Below are positions 35,856-44,035 of a stretch of DNA of 64,000 nt, piece after piece. The stretch comes from Candidatus Nitrospira nitrosa. Lineage in GTDB: Bacteria; Nitrospirota; Nitrospiria; Nitrospirales; Nitrospiraceae. The position numbers and the translations under genes were made by a program. Where the stretch lies: assembly GCF_001458735.1 (NCBI RefSeq), contig NZ_CZQA01000008.1:558001-622000 (forward strand). Direction: 5' to 3'. The notes below the pieces were generated by a model. It was not told the DNA's origin. It did no database searches and saw nothing but the letters and a program-made list of their open reading frames with translations. Each line of letters starts with the position of its first letter. Position 1 is the first letter of the stretch.

Positions 35856-35888
35856 AGAAGGGGGGAGAGCTTGATCTTCCCTCCTTCT
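35856..35888 (+). terminator. Possible terminator after the small membrane genes
   Basis: Arms agaaggggggaga and cttccctccttct pair over 10 or more bases around a short loop. The hairpin starts 36 bases after the stop of the second paralogue. Only a weak T-rich tail follows. Confidence 0.45.
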
Positions 35889-36321
35889 CGTGTTGTGAAC
35901 CGTGCCCATCTACTGGGAATCGGGAAGTCCGTGTAGGACTGTCGTCGTCTCGTATTCATGTTCTCCCAGTCCACTGAGCTTACCCCCATCACATTCGTTT
36001 GCTGCCTCGCATAACCCTTCCCTCCAGAGAGTCACCACAAGTACCCCTGTTCCTCCACCAGCAGTATGTCTTGTCCTGAGACACCCCCACACCGAGTCGG
36101 ACCGTGAATGCACAGCCACAGACCCTACAAGTCAAAGCCAACGCATATCAAGAGTTGATCTCCCTAGACGAATCCACTACCATCGCAGCTAACGTGAGCC
36201 GGACGAACGATTCTATACAACCCGAGTAGGGAACGTACGGTCTTGCCGGTAGGGTCCCACAGCTTCCCGGCCATCTGTACCAATCATCACGATCCCACTC
36301 TCAAACCAGAGGAGGAGAATC
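35889..36321. other. Intergenic stretch
   Basis: About 430 bases precede the DUF1059 gene. Nothing is recognisable except its ribosome site (GAGGAGGAG, just before 36322). Confidence 0.4.
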
Positions 36322-36528
36322 ATGGCAGACAAACAGTACAAACAACTCGGCTGTCTGGACGTGCAACCATCCGGGGGCTGCGGGTTCCAAGTACGGGCTG
36401 AAACAGAGGCGGAATTGATGCAGCTCGTGGCCACTCATGCGAAGCAATGCCACAAGCTGGAGTCGATCCCACCGGAAATGGCAGCCAAGGTTCAGGCAGC
36501 CGTGCAAACTGTAACAGTCAAGGTCTAG
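36322..36528 (+). CDS. DUF1059 small protein
   Basis: 68 aa, beginning at ATG 36322 after a strong GAGGAGGAG site. It has the family pattern: KQLGCLDVQPSGGCGFQVRAETEAEL, histidines in ATHAKQCHKLE, then IPPEMAAKVQAAV. The two Cys and the His residues might bind metal. The role is unknown. It is a monocistronic gene with a hairpin directly after it. Confidence 0.85.
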   Translation: MADKQYKQLGCLDVQPSGGCGFQVRAETEAELMQLVATHAKQCHKLESIPPEMAAKVQAAVQTVTVKV

Positions 36529-36546
36529 TTTGCATTTCTCGTAAGC

Positions 36547-36590
36547 GAAGAACCTCCCCTGTCACGTCAGGTGATGGGGTGAGGTTCTTC
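36547..36590 (+). terminator. Terminator-like hairpin after DUF1059
   Basis: Perfect 10-base arms gaagaacctc and gaggttcttc form a stem around a 24-base GC-rich insert that can itself pair (cccct...gggg). It begins 18 bases after the stop. The tail ctgctt is only weakly T-rich. Confidence 0.6.
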
Positions 36591-36624
36591 CTGCTTAATC
36601 AGCCACTTGGAGAAAGGACCGCAT

Positions 36625-37059
36625 ATGGGATGGAACGGGCGACTCGTATTGATAGGGCTGCTCCTGTTGAGCACGAGCGGCTGTAGTTATCTCTTTTACC
36701 CTCATGCCAAGGAGTTTACCGCAAAGGCGAAGGGTGAGACCGGCGTTGAAACACTGATCAACCTGACGACGATGGCGGAAGCGACCGCCCTGAAAGCAAA
36801 AGGCGGCAAGGGGGTCGATCAGGCGTTCGACGATCTCCATAATCAGTTTCATGCTATCGACGATAGCGTCTGCAGCATCGACAAATCGACGAGACAACAG
36901 CCGACCTATGCCTTGGCCGTCACTCACAACAAGGAACTCAAGACGATCTTCAAACGGCTTTGGAAGTTCAAGGATGAACAACCACAACGGGACCAACATC
37001 TAGACCTTTTTGTGTCCGAGCTCCAAGAGATGCGCCAGACGCTACAATCACTGAGGTAA
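36625..37059 (+). CDS. Small lipoprotein of unknown function
   Basis: ATG 36625 starts a lipoprotein signal (GWNGRLVLIGLLLLSTSGC, lipid Cys at residue 20); the TTG at 36607 is less likely because GGAGAAAGG lies between them. The mature part of about 125 aa is helical and charged, with an ALKAKGGKGVDQAFDDLHNQF stretch. It may bind other envelope proteins. No family recognised. It ends 7 bases before the methyltransferase gene, so they are co-transcribed. Confidence 0.7.
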   Translation: MGWNGRLVLIGLLLLSTSGCSYLFYPHAKEFTAKAKGETGVETLINLTTMAEATALKAKGGKGVDQAFDDLHNQFHAIDDSVCSIDKSTRQQPTYALAVTHNKELKTIFKRLWKFKDEQPQRDQHLDLFVSELQEMRQTLQSLR

Positions 37060-37066
37060 TGTCCCC

Positions 37067-37921
37067 ATGTCGCCATCACCTGAACAGGTCATTGAGAATC
37101 AACGACAGGATTGGAACCGCGTCGCCGGCGGCTGGGAAAAGTGGGACCGCTTCTTTGACGAACAGATGGCGTTCTTGAATCATCGGCTGGTCGCCGATGC
37201 TCGGGTACGGTCGGGTATGCGCGTGCTCGATCTCGGATCAGGGACCGGCTATCCTGCTCTGCTCGCGGCACAGACAGTCGGGGCGACTGGCAGCATCACA
37301 GGAATCGATCTGGCTGAACAGATGCTCGACGCCGCGAGACGAAAAGCCGCTTCACTGGAACTATCGAATACCACCTTCCGAACGGGTGATGTCACGACGT
37401 TGCCGTTTGAAGCTGCTTCGTTCGATGCGGTGACAACCCGCTTCTGCCTGATGTTCTTGCCGGAAATTCCCAAGGCAGTTGCCGAGATCGCCCGCATCCT
37501 CAAACCGAACACCTGGCTCGCGGCGGCGGTCTGGTCTGCGCCGGATAAGAACCCGTACCTCAAGATACCCATCGACATCATCAAACAATTCATTGAGATT
37601 CCGCCACCAGATCCAACAGCCCCGGGTATTTTCCGTTTGGCAAAACCGGGGGAACTCGCGGGTATGCTGCAGCAAGCTGGATTCACGGACATCTCTGAAC
37701 ACGAATTTCTCGGTGATGTCCAATTTTCAGCGGTAGAGGAATATTTCTCCAGCCTGATGGACATCGCCGCGCCGATTCAAAATCTTTGGGCGAAGCTCAG
37801 CCCGGCGCAACAGACCGAGGCCAGAGGAAACATCATCCAGACGGCCGGGCAATACCAGAAAGGGTCACTCATCGCCCTACCGATTGCCGTACGAATGGTT
37901 TCGGCACGAAAGCCCGGATGA
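37067..37921 (+). CDS. Class I SAM-dependent methyltransferase
   Basis: A 284-aa protein of the UbiE/Methyltransf_11 type. SAM-binding motif I is VLDLGSGTGYPAL (about 54-66), the acidic ribose contact is in ITGIDLAEQML, motif II is TLPFEAASFDAV, and motif III is ILKPNTWLAAAVW. The acceptor is unknown. It sits in a short operon lipoprotein-methyltransferase-TfoX; the TfoX gene begins 3 bases after the stop. Confidence 0.85.
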   Translation: MSPSPEQVIENQRQDWNRVAGGWEKWDRFFDEQMAFLNHRLVADARVRSGMRVLDLGSGTGYPALLAAQTVGATGSITGIDLAEQMLDAARRKAASLELSNTTFRTGDVTTLPFEAASFDAVTTRFCLMFLPEIPKAVAEIARILKPNTWLAAAVWSAPDKNPYLKIPIDIIKQFIEIPPPDPTAPGIFRLAKPGELAGMLQQAGFTDISEHEFLGDVQFSAVEEYFSSLMDIAAPIQNLWAKLSPAQQTEARGNIIQTAGQYQKGSLIALPIAVRMVSARKPG

Positions 37922-37924
37922 TGA

Positions 37925-38239
37925 ATGGCGGCAAAGAGTGATGGCTTCAAAGATTTTGTCCTTGATCAATTAGCGGACCTGCGAGGCGTGACTGCTCGCG
38001 CCATGTTCGGCGGGTACGGACTCTATCGCAACGCCACATTCTTCGGCATCATTCACAAAGGTCGCCTCTATTTCAAGGTCACCGAGACCACGCTGCCTCG
38101 CTACAAGGAACAGGGCATGAAACCATTCCGGCCTAATGCCAAGCAGACACTCAAGTCCTTCTACGAAGTCCCGATTGATGTGCTCGAAGATGCGGAAGCC
38201 CTGACCCAGTGGGCAACAGAAGCGCTTGAGCGAACCTGA
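37925..38239 (+). CDS. TfoX N-terminal domain protein
   Basis: A 104-aa stand-alone TfoX_N domain: FVLDQLADLRGVTARAMFGGYGLYRN, GIIHKGRLYFKV, FRPNAKQTLKSFYEVP. Full-length TfoX/Sxy proteins (about 200 aa) regulate competence; single-domain versions like this are common, and their role is unclear. It is the last gene of the operon after the methyltransferase. Confidence 0.85.
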   Translation: MAAKSDGFKDFVLDQLADLRGVTARAMFGGYGLYRNATFFGIIHKGRLYFKVTETTLPRYKEQGMKPFRPNAKQTLKSFYEVPIDVLEDAEALTQWATEALERT

Positions 38240-38411
38240 GCTCAGGCCTCACCTCTTCCAGACCATCCGTCATTCAGCAAGACCACCTCAATAAGCTATT
38301 GTTATTTCATGGCATTTCGAGTGGCTGCGAACTAAGAAGCCGTGGGTAATGGTGTAATGAATTTCCTTCATGTAATATGCAAATCGTCCGGGAATCTCTA
38401 AAAAGCGCGTA

Positions 38412-38654
38412 TCAAGCCGTTTTCTCAACTTTCACCGCTGCACCCATTGATTCCAACACATGACGAATACCTTCTGTGTGCTTTGCTTCAGATAAATGGA
38501 TTGTTACGCTTTTCTTCGCAAAAACCTGATCTGCTAACTGCTTGGCATCTCTACGAAGCATCCCAGCTTCGACTAGCCGCCTAACAAGATTATCCTTGGG
38601 CCAACTCGCCCATTTTTTATTGTCGTCCCACCCCTGTATTTCAATCTTGACCAT
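38412..38654 (-). CDS. Small hypothetical protein
   Basis: 80 aa, starting MVKIEIQGWDDNKKWASWPKD. A helical middle part with 'LRRDAKQLADQVFAKKSV' leads into TIHLSEAKHTEGIRHVLES, then a final strand GAAVKVEK. The last 40 residues vaguely resemble the alpha/beta C-terminal domain of ribosomal protein L7/L12, but not enough to name it. It has balanced codon use and a distant AAGGA site. Coding is likely; function unknown. Confidence 0.55.
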   Translation of the reverse strand: MVKIEIQGWDDNKKWASWPKDNLVRRLVEAGMLRRDAKQLADQVFAKKSVTIHLSEAKHTEGIRHVLESMGAAVKVEKTA

Positions 38655-39127
38655 AAGTCACAGTATCCTTAGACCTTGAACGCGAAGTTATGGGTGTTTC
38701 GAAGATGAGGCGATCGCATCACATTCAGCGAGTTCCTGTCGTTTTTCTTTCTCATTGGGCTAATTGCCTCGCACAACTTCCTTCCGTCGTTTAACCTTCT
38801 GGCTGCCAATGCGCCTTTTCAGAATCCGAAAGGCCATTACGCTGATCTCCTATGACCTGGAGTCTATCATGACACATCCCCACGATCAGATTTTGCTACC
38901 ACACTGCTACCAGGACAGGACAAACCATCTCCATCAGCATCACCTATGCCGGACTCCTGATTTGTGGTTTCTCGTGGGGTTCGGTGGTCTGAGTTATCAC
39001 TAGGAGAGGGTTGTAAACCGCAGGTCAAATCCGCTCTTCATCGCTGTCCATGTACCGCAACATATTTGCCCATGGGCGTCCGTAGGAAGCGAGGCGTTCT
39101 CCCTTTCCAATTCCCGACCTTTTACGG
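38655..39127. other. Intergenic stretch
   Basis: About 470 bases upstream of the small hypothetical gene and downstream of the transporter gene. A short tRNA-like stretch around 39000-39040 was examined but rejected. No other structure is recognised. Confidence 0.4.
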
Positions 39128-40756
39128 TTACACGCTCTTAAACTTTGTGAGCCTCGCAAACAGGATCGCTGAGAAGGGAATGATCAATCCGAGCAGCAAC
39201 TGCACGATCAACAGCTCGCCGAGTTGGCTGTAATCCGCAGGGGTTTGGATGGTGCCAGTGGCTTGGTCCTTGACTCCTCGTGTGACGACAAAGATCTCAT
39301 TGAGATATTTCGTGCCCAATTGACCGAGCGAAAGTGCCAGATTCGTGAAAGAGGCCATCACCGCAAAGAACGTGGCTTTGAGATTCGCCGGAGCCGAGTT
39401 GGCGATCCAGGCTAACATGGGGATCATAGAAATCTGCACCAACGGAGATTCTAAGGCTGTATCGACCAAGGCAATGAATCGCGCGTCGACGATTCCACCG
39501 GTGAGGCTCGCCGTCCATTCGTGCAGTCCGTAATACATCCCCGTAATCGGTAGGGCAAGGATCGTCCCCACGATGGTCAAAAACCCGACCACGTAGGCAA
39601 TCGATCGCTCGGCCATAAAGCGACGAAAGACAAACATGCCGACGAGCGCCACGATGCCGCCGATGAGTGACAGCACAGAGAGAAACTGTTGATCGAATTT
39701 GAGATCGTCGATCATCCACCACGTGGCACCAGGACCCGACCCCGGAATCGCGCGTAACGAAAAGACCACCGCAGCGGTACCGACCAACGTGAGCCGCTTA
39801 TCCGGCTCCAGCTCCCGCATCAGCCGTGACATCAAGAACAGCACGATGGTCATAGAGCCTGTAAAGACGATCTCCTCCCTGTACGGAAACCCGCCGAGAC
39901 CGACCGTCAACGTGAACAGCACAAAGGCCAGGCTCCCACCCAGAATCCACCAATTGGGCTTCGTCGGTTCGCCTTCCACATCACGCACGTTGACCATCTG
40001 CTCGACCTGTTCGACCGAAAACCCTTGTTGGACAAGGTTCTGCTTCTGGCTTCGCTGTAACCACCAGGCCACCCCCACACCTATCACCGAAACGAAAGGA
40101 ATGACCATCGCCATCAGGTAGATCCGCTTGTAGAGTTGAATGAGCTCCGCTTGCGGCATCCCCTCGGTTCCGCTGAAGACATACACATTCACCAGCGCGA
40201 CCGCGATCCCGCCACCGACGATGGCGACACGGCCGAGCGTCTGCATCGTGGTGTGCATCAACTTACGGGTCTGATCATCAAACACTCGCCCTTGCTCGTC
40301 GACGCGAGGAACGGCCTCGACCGTCATGGCATCGGCCACCGCATCCTGAACGACATACCCGATGGGAGCCAGTAACACGCTGATCACATACCAGACCTCC
40401 GCCGGCAAGATGGCGGTCATCGCCTCTCGATCACCAATCAACGCAGCCATGATGGCAAGGCTCACCGTCAATAGCCCTGCACCAAGTCCGACCAGCCAAC
40501 TCTTCCACCTCCAGAGCAGATCGACCGTATGACCGATCGGCATCTTGAGCGCCCAGGGAATCCCAGCCCAGAATCCCAACGCCGCGAGGAATGAGGCAGA
40601 TAAGCCAAGATAGTCTTTGACGAAAAACGTCCCGACGATCCCGGTGAGACCGGAAATCCCGTAGGCGACGTAAACCATGAGCGGTGGGAGATACGACAGC
40701 CGCATGTCGCGGCCCAGGGAAAGAATATTGCGATCGATCCACTCAGTAACTGACAT
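39128..40756 (-). CDS. MFS/BT1-like transporter
   Basis: 542 aa from ATG 40756 (SVTEWIDRNILSLGRDMRLSYLPP), 8 bases after the preceding gene's stop; an upstream extension to 40873 overlaps that gene. It has about 12 to 14 membrane helices. LGFWAGIPWALKMPIGHTVD and APIGYVVQDAVADAMTVEAV resemble the folate-biopterin transporter (BT1) branch of the MFS. Substrate unknown. It is the last gene of the long efflux/detoxification run. Confidence 0.7.
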   Translation of the reverse strand: MSVTEWIDRNILSLGRDMRLSYLPPLMVYVAYGISGLTGIVGTFFVKDYLGLSASFLAALGFWAGIPWALKMPIGHTVDLLWRWKSWLVGLGAGLLTVSLAIMAALIGDREAMTAILPAEVWYVISVLLAPIGYVVQDAVADAMTVEAVPRVDEQGRVFDDQTRKLMHTTMQTLGRVAIVGGGIAVALVNVYVFSGTEGMPQAELIQLYKRIYLMAMVIPFVSVIGVGVAWWLQRSQKQNLVQQGFSVEQVEQMVNVRDVEGEPTKPNWWILGGSLAFVLFTLTVGLGGFPYREEIVFTGSMTIVLFLMSRLMRELEPDKRLTLVGTAAVVFSLRAIPGSGPGATWWMIDDLKFDQQFLSVLSLIGGIVALVGMFVFRRFMAERSIAYVVGFLTIVGTILALPITGMYYGLHEWTASLTGGIVDARFIALVDTALESPLVQISMIPMLAWIANSAPANLKATFFAVMASFTNLALSLGQLGTKYLNEIFVVTRGVKDQATGTIQTPADYSQLGELLIVQLLLGLIIPFSAILFARLTKFKSV

Positions 40757-40764
40757 AGAACTCG

Positions 40765-41646
40765 TTAGGACGCGATACCACGTCGTTGACGACGTGAAAC
40801 AAGAGCTTGTAACTGTGCCTGCATGTCCTCGACCGATAGGCGTACCCGGTCCCCGTGCCCAGCCAACACCCACTCAAAACGATGATCCAAGAGCTTCTCG
40901 ATCGAATCAAGCAACGCTGCTTTGTTCCAAATCAGACGCGTGGGAGCCTCCAGCGCCTTTATATGGGGGTTCCACCAGAGATGATCGCCGGTAAACAGAA
41001 AGGTCTCCCGATAGAGCAATGCCATGCTGCCCGCCGTATGGCCAGGCACGGGAATAATCTGGAAATCCGATCCGATTCGGCTTGCCTCCTCTCCATCGAC
41101 CATCTGTTCCTCAGTTGGGGCCGCGTTCCCATCCGCCCGATGAATGATTCTCTTGGCGCCGAAATGGGCCGCATACTTGTCCGAATCGGCCACATCATCT
41201 TCATGCGTGAGAAAGATATAGGCAATGCCGCCCCGTCGCTCGAATGCCTCAACGAGATGCTTGATATAGCGAGGAGAGTCGACCAACCAATTCCCATCCG
41301 GATGTTCGATCAAAAAGCTGTTGGCCCCGAACGACTTCTCGGAGTTGAAGCCGCAATAACTCACACCATCATCGATAGACAATGGAAAGCTTGCCATCGC
41401 TGTTTCAAGTAAGGCTTTGTCGCTCTGCTCGGTCCCGATAGCCCCGACAGGACAGGCGAGCAGGGCCTGATAGGCTCGATGAATGTCCGGTCCACTCATC
41501 GGCTGATGACTGACTGCCGAATATCTGCCGATTTCCTCAAAACTCACCGGCGCCAGCTGGCGACAGGTGTCGCAGTTGATACAGGTCGCATCGACATAAA
41601 AGTTGCCGGGGATGTTGGAGTCAAGCCGTTTGTTTCGATCCGCCAT
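40765..41646 (-). CDS. Ferredoxin-metallo-beta-lactamase fusion
   Basis: A 293-aa protein from ATG 41646 (AGTAGG site upstream). The N-terminal part carries one 4Fe-4S-type set: C22xxC25xxC28 and C65-P. An MBL-fold hydrolase follows. Its main motif is T-H-E-D-D-V-A-D instead of HxHxDH, with GHTAGSM and TGDHLWW later, and a last AGHGD. Similar ferredoxin-MBL proteins with HxDD motifs are known in plants and cyanobacteria. It may be a redox-coupled hydrolase; the reaction is unknown. Gaps to both neighbours are 8 bases. Confidence 0.8.
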   Translation of the reverse strand: MADRNKRLDSNIPGNFYVDATCINCDTCRQLAPVSFEEIGRYSAVSHQPMSGPDIHRAYQALLACPVGAIGTEQSDKALLETAMASFPLSIDDGVSYCGFNSEKSFGANSFLIEHPDGNWLVDSPRYIKHLVEAFERRGGIAYIFLTHEDDVADSDKYAAHFGAKRIIHRADGNAAPTEEQMVDGEEASRIGSDFQIIPVPGHTAGSMALLYRETFLFTGDHLWWNPHIKALEAPTRLIWNKAALLDSIEKLLDHRFEWVLAGHGDRVRLSVEDMQAQLQALVSRRQRRGIAS

Positions 41647-41654
41647 TACAAGAC

Positions 41655-42299
41655 CTACTTCGCCTGCTTTTCCCGATCCGCCGTTTGCCAGAGATACCAA
41701 GCTGCTACTGTACGATAGGGCTTCCACCGTTCGCCATACTGAAATATCTGTTTAGGCGTCGGCATCGAGCGACGTCCGTACGCAATCCGAAATCCATTCC
41801 GCACACCAAAATCATCGACCGGAAGCACATCCGGTCGGCCGAGTGAAAAAATCAGCAGCATCTCGACCGTCCAACGTCCAACCCCTCGCACCTCGACCAA
41901 TCGCTGGATAATCTCGTCATCTCCCAGCTTCTGAATGACTCGACTCGCCGGTACCGTGCCGTCGAGCGTCTTGGCGGCGAGATCACGCAGCGCTAAGATC
42001 TTTGCGCGTGAGAACCCGGCCGCTCTCATCGATCGCATGTTCATCGTAAGAAGGTCATCGGGACGAGGGAACTTCCGGCGGGGGAAGAGCGCGACGAACC
42101 GCGTGAGGATACTCTCGGCTGCCTTGTCATGAAGTTGTTGGTGGGCGATCGCGCGAACCAGTGATTCGAATGGAGACCGACGGAGGTTTGGCTGTAACGT
42201 GCAGGGGCCGATGCCTTCAATACACCGACGCATGACCGGGTCGACTGCCGCCAGATGCGCGACAGCGGGGTCGCTACCCGATAACGGCATCAGCTTCAA
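41655..42299 (-). CDS. AlkA-like DNA-3-methyladenine glycosylase (HhH-GPD)
   Basis: 214 aa. Family features: ESLVRAIAHQQLHDKAAESI, the helix-hairpin-helix LVEVRGVGRWTVEMLLIF, and the catalytic Asp in VLPVDDFGVRNG. It removes alkylated bases from DNA as the first step of base excision repair. It starts at ATG 42299 within the end of the RidA gene (26-base overlap), or at 42290. Being inside an efflux/detoxification operon suggests defence against reactive or alkylating compounds. Confidence 0.87.
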   Translation of the reverse strand: MKLMPLSGSDPAVAHLAAVDPVMRRCIEGIGPCTLQPNLRRSPFESLVRAIAHQQLHDKAAESILTRFVALFPRRKFPRPDDLLTMNMRSMRAAGFSRAKILALRDLAAKTLDGTVPASRVIQKLGDDEIIQRLVEVRGVGRWTVEMLLIFSLGRPDVLPVDDFGVRNGFRIAYGRRSMPTPKQIFQYGERWKPYRTVAAWYLWQTADREKQAK

Positions 42300-42660
42300 T
42301 TTCTACGAGCATATCCGGGTCGATCAACCGCTTCACTTCGACCATCGTCGTCGCTGGTCTGATGGTGCCGAACACTTCTCCATGCGCTCGCCCGACCTCT
42401 TGCCATTGATCGATATTCGCCATGTAGATCCTGGTTCGGATCACGTCGGACAAGGACGCGCCGGCCTGCTGAAGAGCCGCTTCGATCGTCTTCAAGGTTT
42501 GAATGGTCTGCGCATAGGGATCTCCTTTGCCGACCAGCCCGGAAGGAGTCATTGCCGTCGATCCCGACACCGAGATATGACCACCCACCCGCACCGCTCG
42601 TGAATAGCCGATCTTCCCTTCCCACTGACCACCGCTTGAGATATTGTGTCTCGCCATCAT
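42274..42660 (-). CDS. RidA/YjgF family protein
   Basis: 128 aa, with the family pattern IGYSRAVRVGGHISVSGSTA, the DVIRTRIYMANI strand holding the substrate Arg, and PATTMVEVKRLIDPDMLVEIEADAV. RidA proteins hydrolyse reactive enamine/imine intermediates in the cytoplasm; divergent members may have other substrates. ATG 42660 and 42657 are both possible starts. It overlaps the glycosylase gene, and the SDR gene ends 12 bases upstream. Confidence 0.87.
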   Translation of the reverse strand: MMARHNISSGGQWEGKIGYSRAVRVGGHISVSGSTAMTPSGLVGKGDPYAQTIQTLKTIEAALQQAGASLSDVIRTRIYMANIDQWQEVGRAHGEVFGTIRPATTMVEVKRLIDPDMLVEIEADAVIG

Positions 42661-42672
42661 CCCACCATCCTG

Positions 42673-43404
42673 TTACATGACGATGCCGCCACCAGCTTGT
42701 ATCGTTTGCCCTGTCAGCCACCGTGCTTCTTCGCTGACAATGAATGCCACTACGTCGGCGATATCTTTCGGACTGCCAAGTCGCTTCAGTGGCGTTAGTT
42801 GAATACCGACCTGTCGGTATTCGTCTGTCATCATACCGGTCTCCGTAAAACCAGGTGACACCGTATTCACCGTCACTCCTTTCGGAGCTAATTCCTGTGC
42901 AAGCCCTTTGCTGTATTGTTCCAAAGCCGCCTTACTCCCCAGATAGGCCGTTGCCCCAGGGAAACTCAAATGCGTTCCGCAGGTCGAAATATTGACGATA
43001 CGCCCACCCTCTTTGAGCACACGGGCTGCTTCCTGCATCGCAAAGTATGGTCCCTTCGCATTGAGCGCGATCACGCTCTCGAAGTCCTCCTCCGTCGTCT
43101 GTTCGAGGGATTTGGGCATAAACTTTCCCGCATTATTCACCAGAATATCTAGCCGGTTGAATTGTCTCACCGTATCAACCACGAGCCGACGCGCATCTGC
43201 GACCTGGCCCATGTCGGCCTGGGTTGCGAGGGCTTTTCCGCCCTTGGCTTGAATCACCGTGACCACTTCCTTCGCTTTGTCCTCGCTCCGATTGTAGTTC
43301 ACCACGACAATGGCACCCTCGTCCGCCAATCGCTCCGCAATGGCGCGGCCGATTCCACTGGAGGCACCTGTCACAATCGCGACTTTCCCGCTCAATGATT
43401 TCAT
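42673..43404 (-). CDS. SDR-family oxidoreductase
   Basis: 243 aa classical short-chain dehydrogenase: cofactor loop TGASSGIG (12-19), NNAG (90-93), catalytic Ser140, Tyr154 and Lys158, and a C-terminal WLTGQTIQAGGGIVM. The basic residue after the second strand (NYNRSEDKA) suggests NADP(H). FabG-like; the substrate is unknown, but the context suggests reduction of a xenobiotic carbonyl. It is separated by 39 bases from the nitroreductase gene. Confidence 0.9.
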   Translation of the reverse strand: MKSLSGKVAIVTGASSGIGRAIAERLADEGAIVVVNYNRSEDKAKEVVTVIQAKGGKALATQADMGQVADARRLVVDTVRQFNRLDILVNNAGKFMPKSLEQTTEEDFESVIALNAKGPYFAMQEAARVLKEGGRIVNISTCGTHLSFPGATAYLGSKAALEQYSKGLAQELAPKGVTVNTVSPGFTETGMMTDEYRQVGIQLTPLKRLGSPKDIADVVAFIVSEEARWLTGQTIQAGGGIVM

Positions 43405-43443
43405 TGATACGACTCCTCGTTCAGATCGAGTATGGTGCTGTGC

Positions 43444-44034
43444 TCAGTACGGAGTTCCCCACTGACCTGAAAAAGTCCACTCGCCGATCGGGCGACGACT
43501 CCTCGGTTGGAGTTCCCGTTCGCGCAGTTGGTCGGAAAGGACATCTGGGTTACCAGGATAGCCGATTGCAATGATGGCAACCGGTTCATAGCCGGTAGGA
43601 ATCTGAAGCTCCGCTCGAGCCTTTTCCACATCAAATCCCGCCATCTGACGGGCCATCAATCCATGGACCCCCGCTTGCAACACAAGATTCTGCGTCGCCA
43701 GACCCGTATCATGAAACGCATGCCGATTGGGTCTTCCATTGTACTGAAAATGCATGCTCGCGATAGAAAGCACCAAAACCGGTGCACGAAAGGCCCATCG
43801 GCGATTGCCTTCCACCAGACACTCGAATAGTCTGGCCCAATCCGCCTCATGATCCTTCGTCGCCACGATAAATCGCCATGGCTGTTCATTATTCGAGGAA
43901 GGCGCCCATCGAGCAGCCTCAAACAACATTCGTAATAGGTCGGTCTCGACAGACCGATCATCGAAAGCACGAGGGCTCCACCGACTGGCGAGTAACTCAT
44001 GAATGGGGGGTTGAATATGCCCCTGCTGATCCAC
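43444..44034 (-). CDS. Nitroreductase-family flavoprotein
   Basis: About 196 aa from GTG 44034, which follows the previous stop by one base and has AAAGGG eight bases upstream. The frame open to 44088 overlaps the outer-membrane factor gene and looks non-coding. Motifs: SRWSPRAFDDRSV (FMN phosphate site), EAARWAPSSNNEQPWRFIVA, DTGLATQNLVLQA, and IIAIGYPGN. It reduces nitro or quinone compounds with NAD(P)H. Its tight link to the RND pump fits drug or xenobiotic detoxification. Confidence 0.88.
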   Translation of the reverse strand: MDQQGHIQPPIHELLASRWSPRAFDDRSVETDLLRMLFEAARWAPSSNNEQPWRFIVATKDHEADWARLFECLVEGNRRWAFRAPVLVLSIASMHFQYNGRPNRHAFHDTGLATQNLVLQAGVHGLMARQMAGFDVEKARAELQIPTGYEPVAIIAIGYPGNPDVLSDQLRERELQPRSRRPIGEWTFSGQWGTPY

Positions 44035-44035
44035 G

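Noticed and set aside
38985-39045. tRNA-like stretch (gggttgtaaaccgc and ggtcaaatccg)
   Set aside because: No acceptor stem or D arm, and the T loop is one base short.
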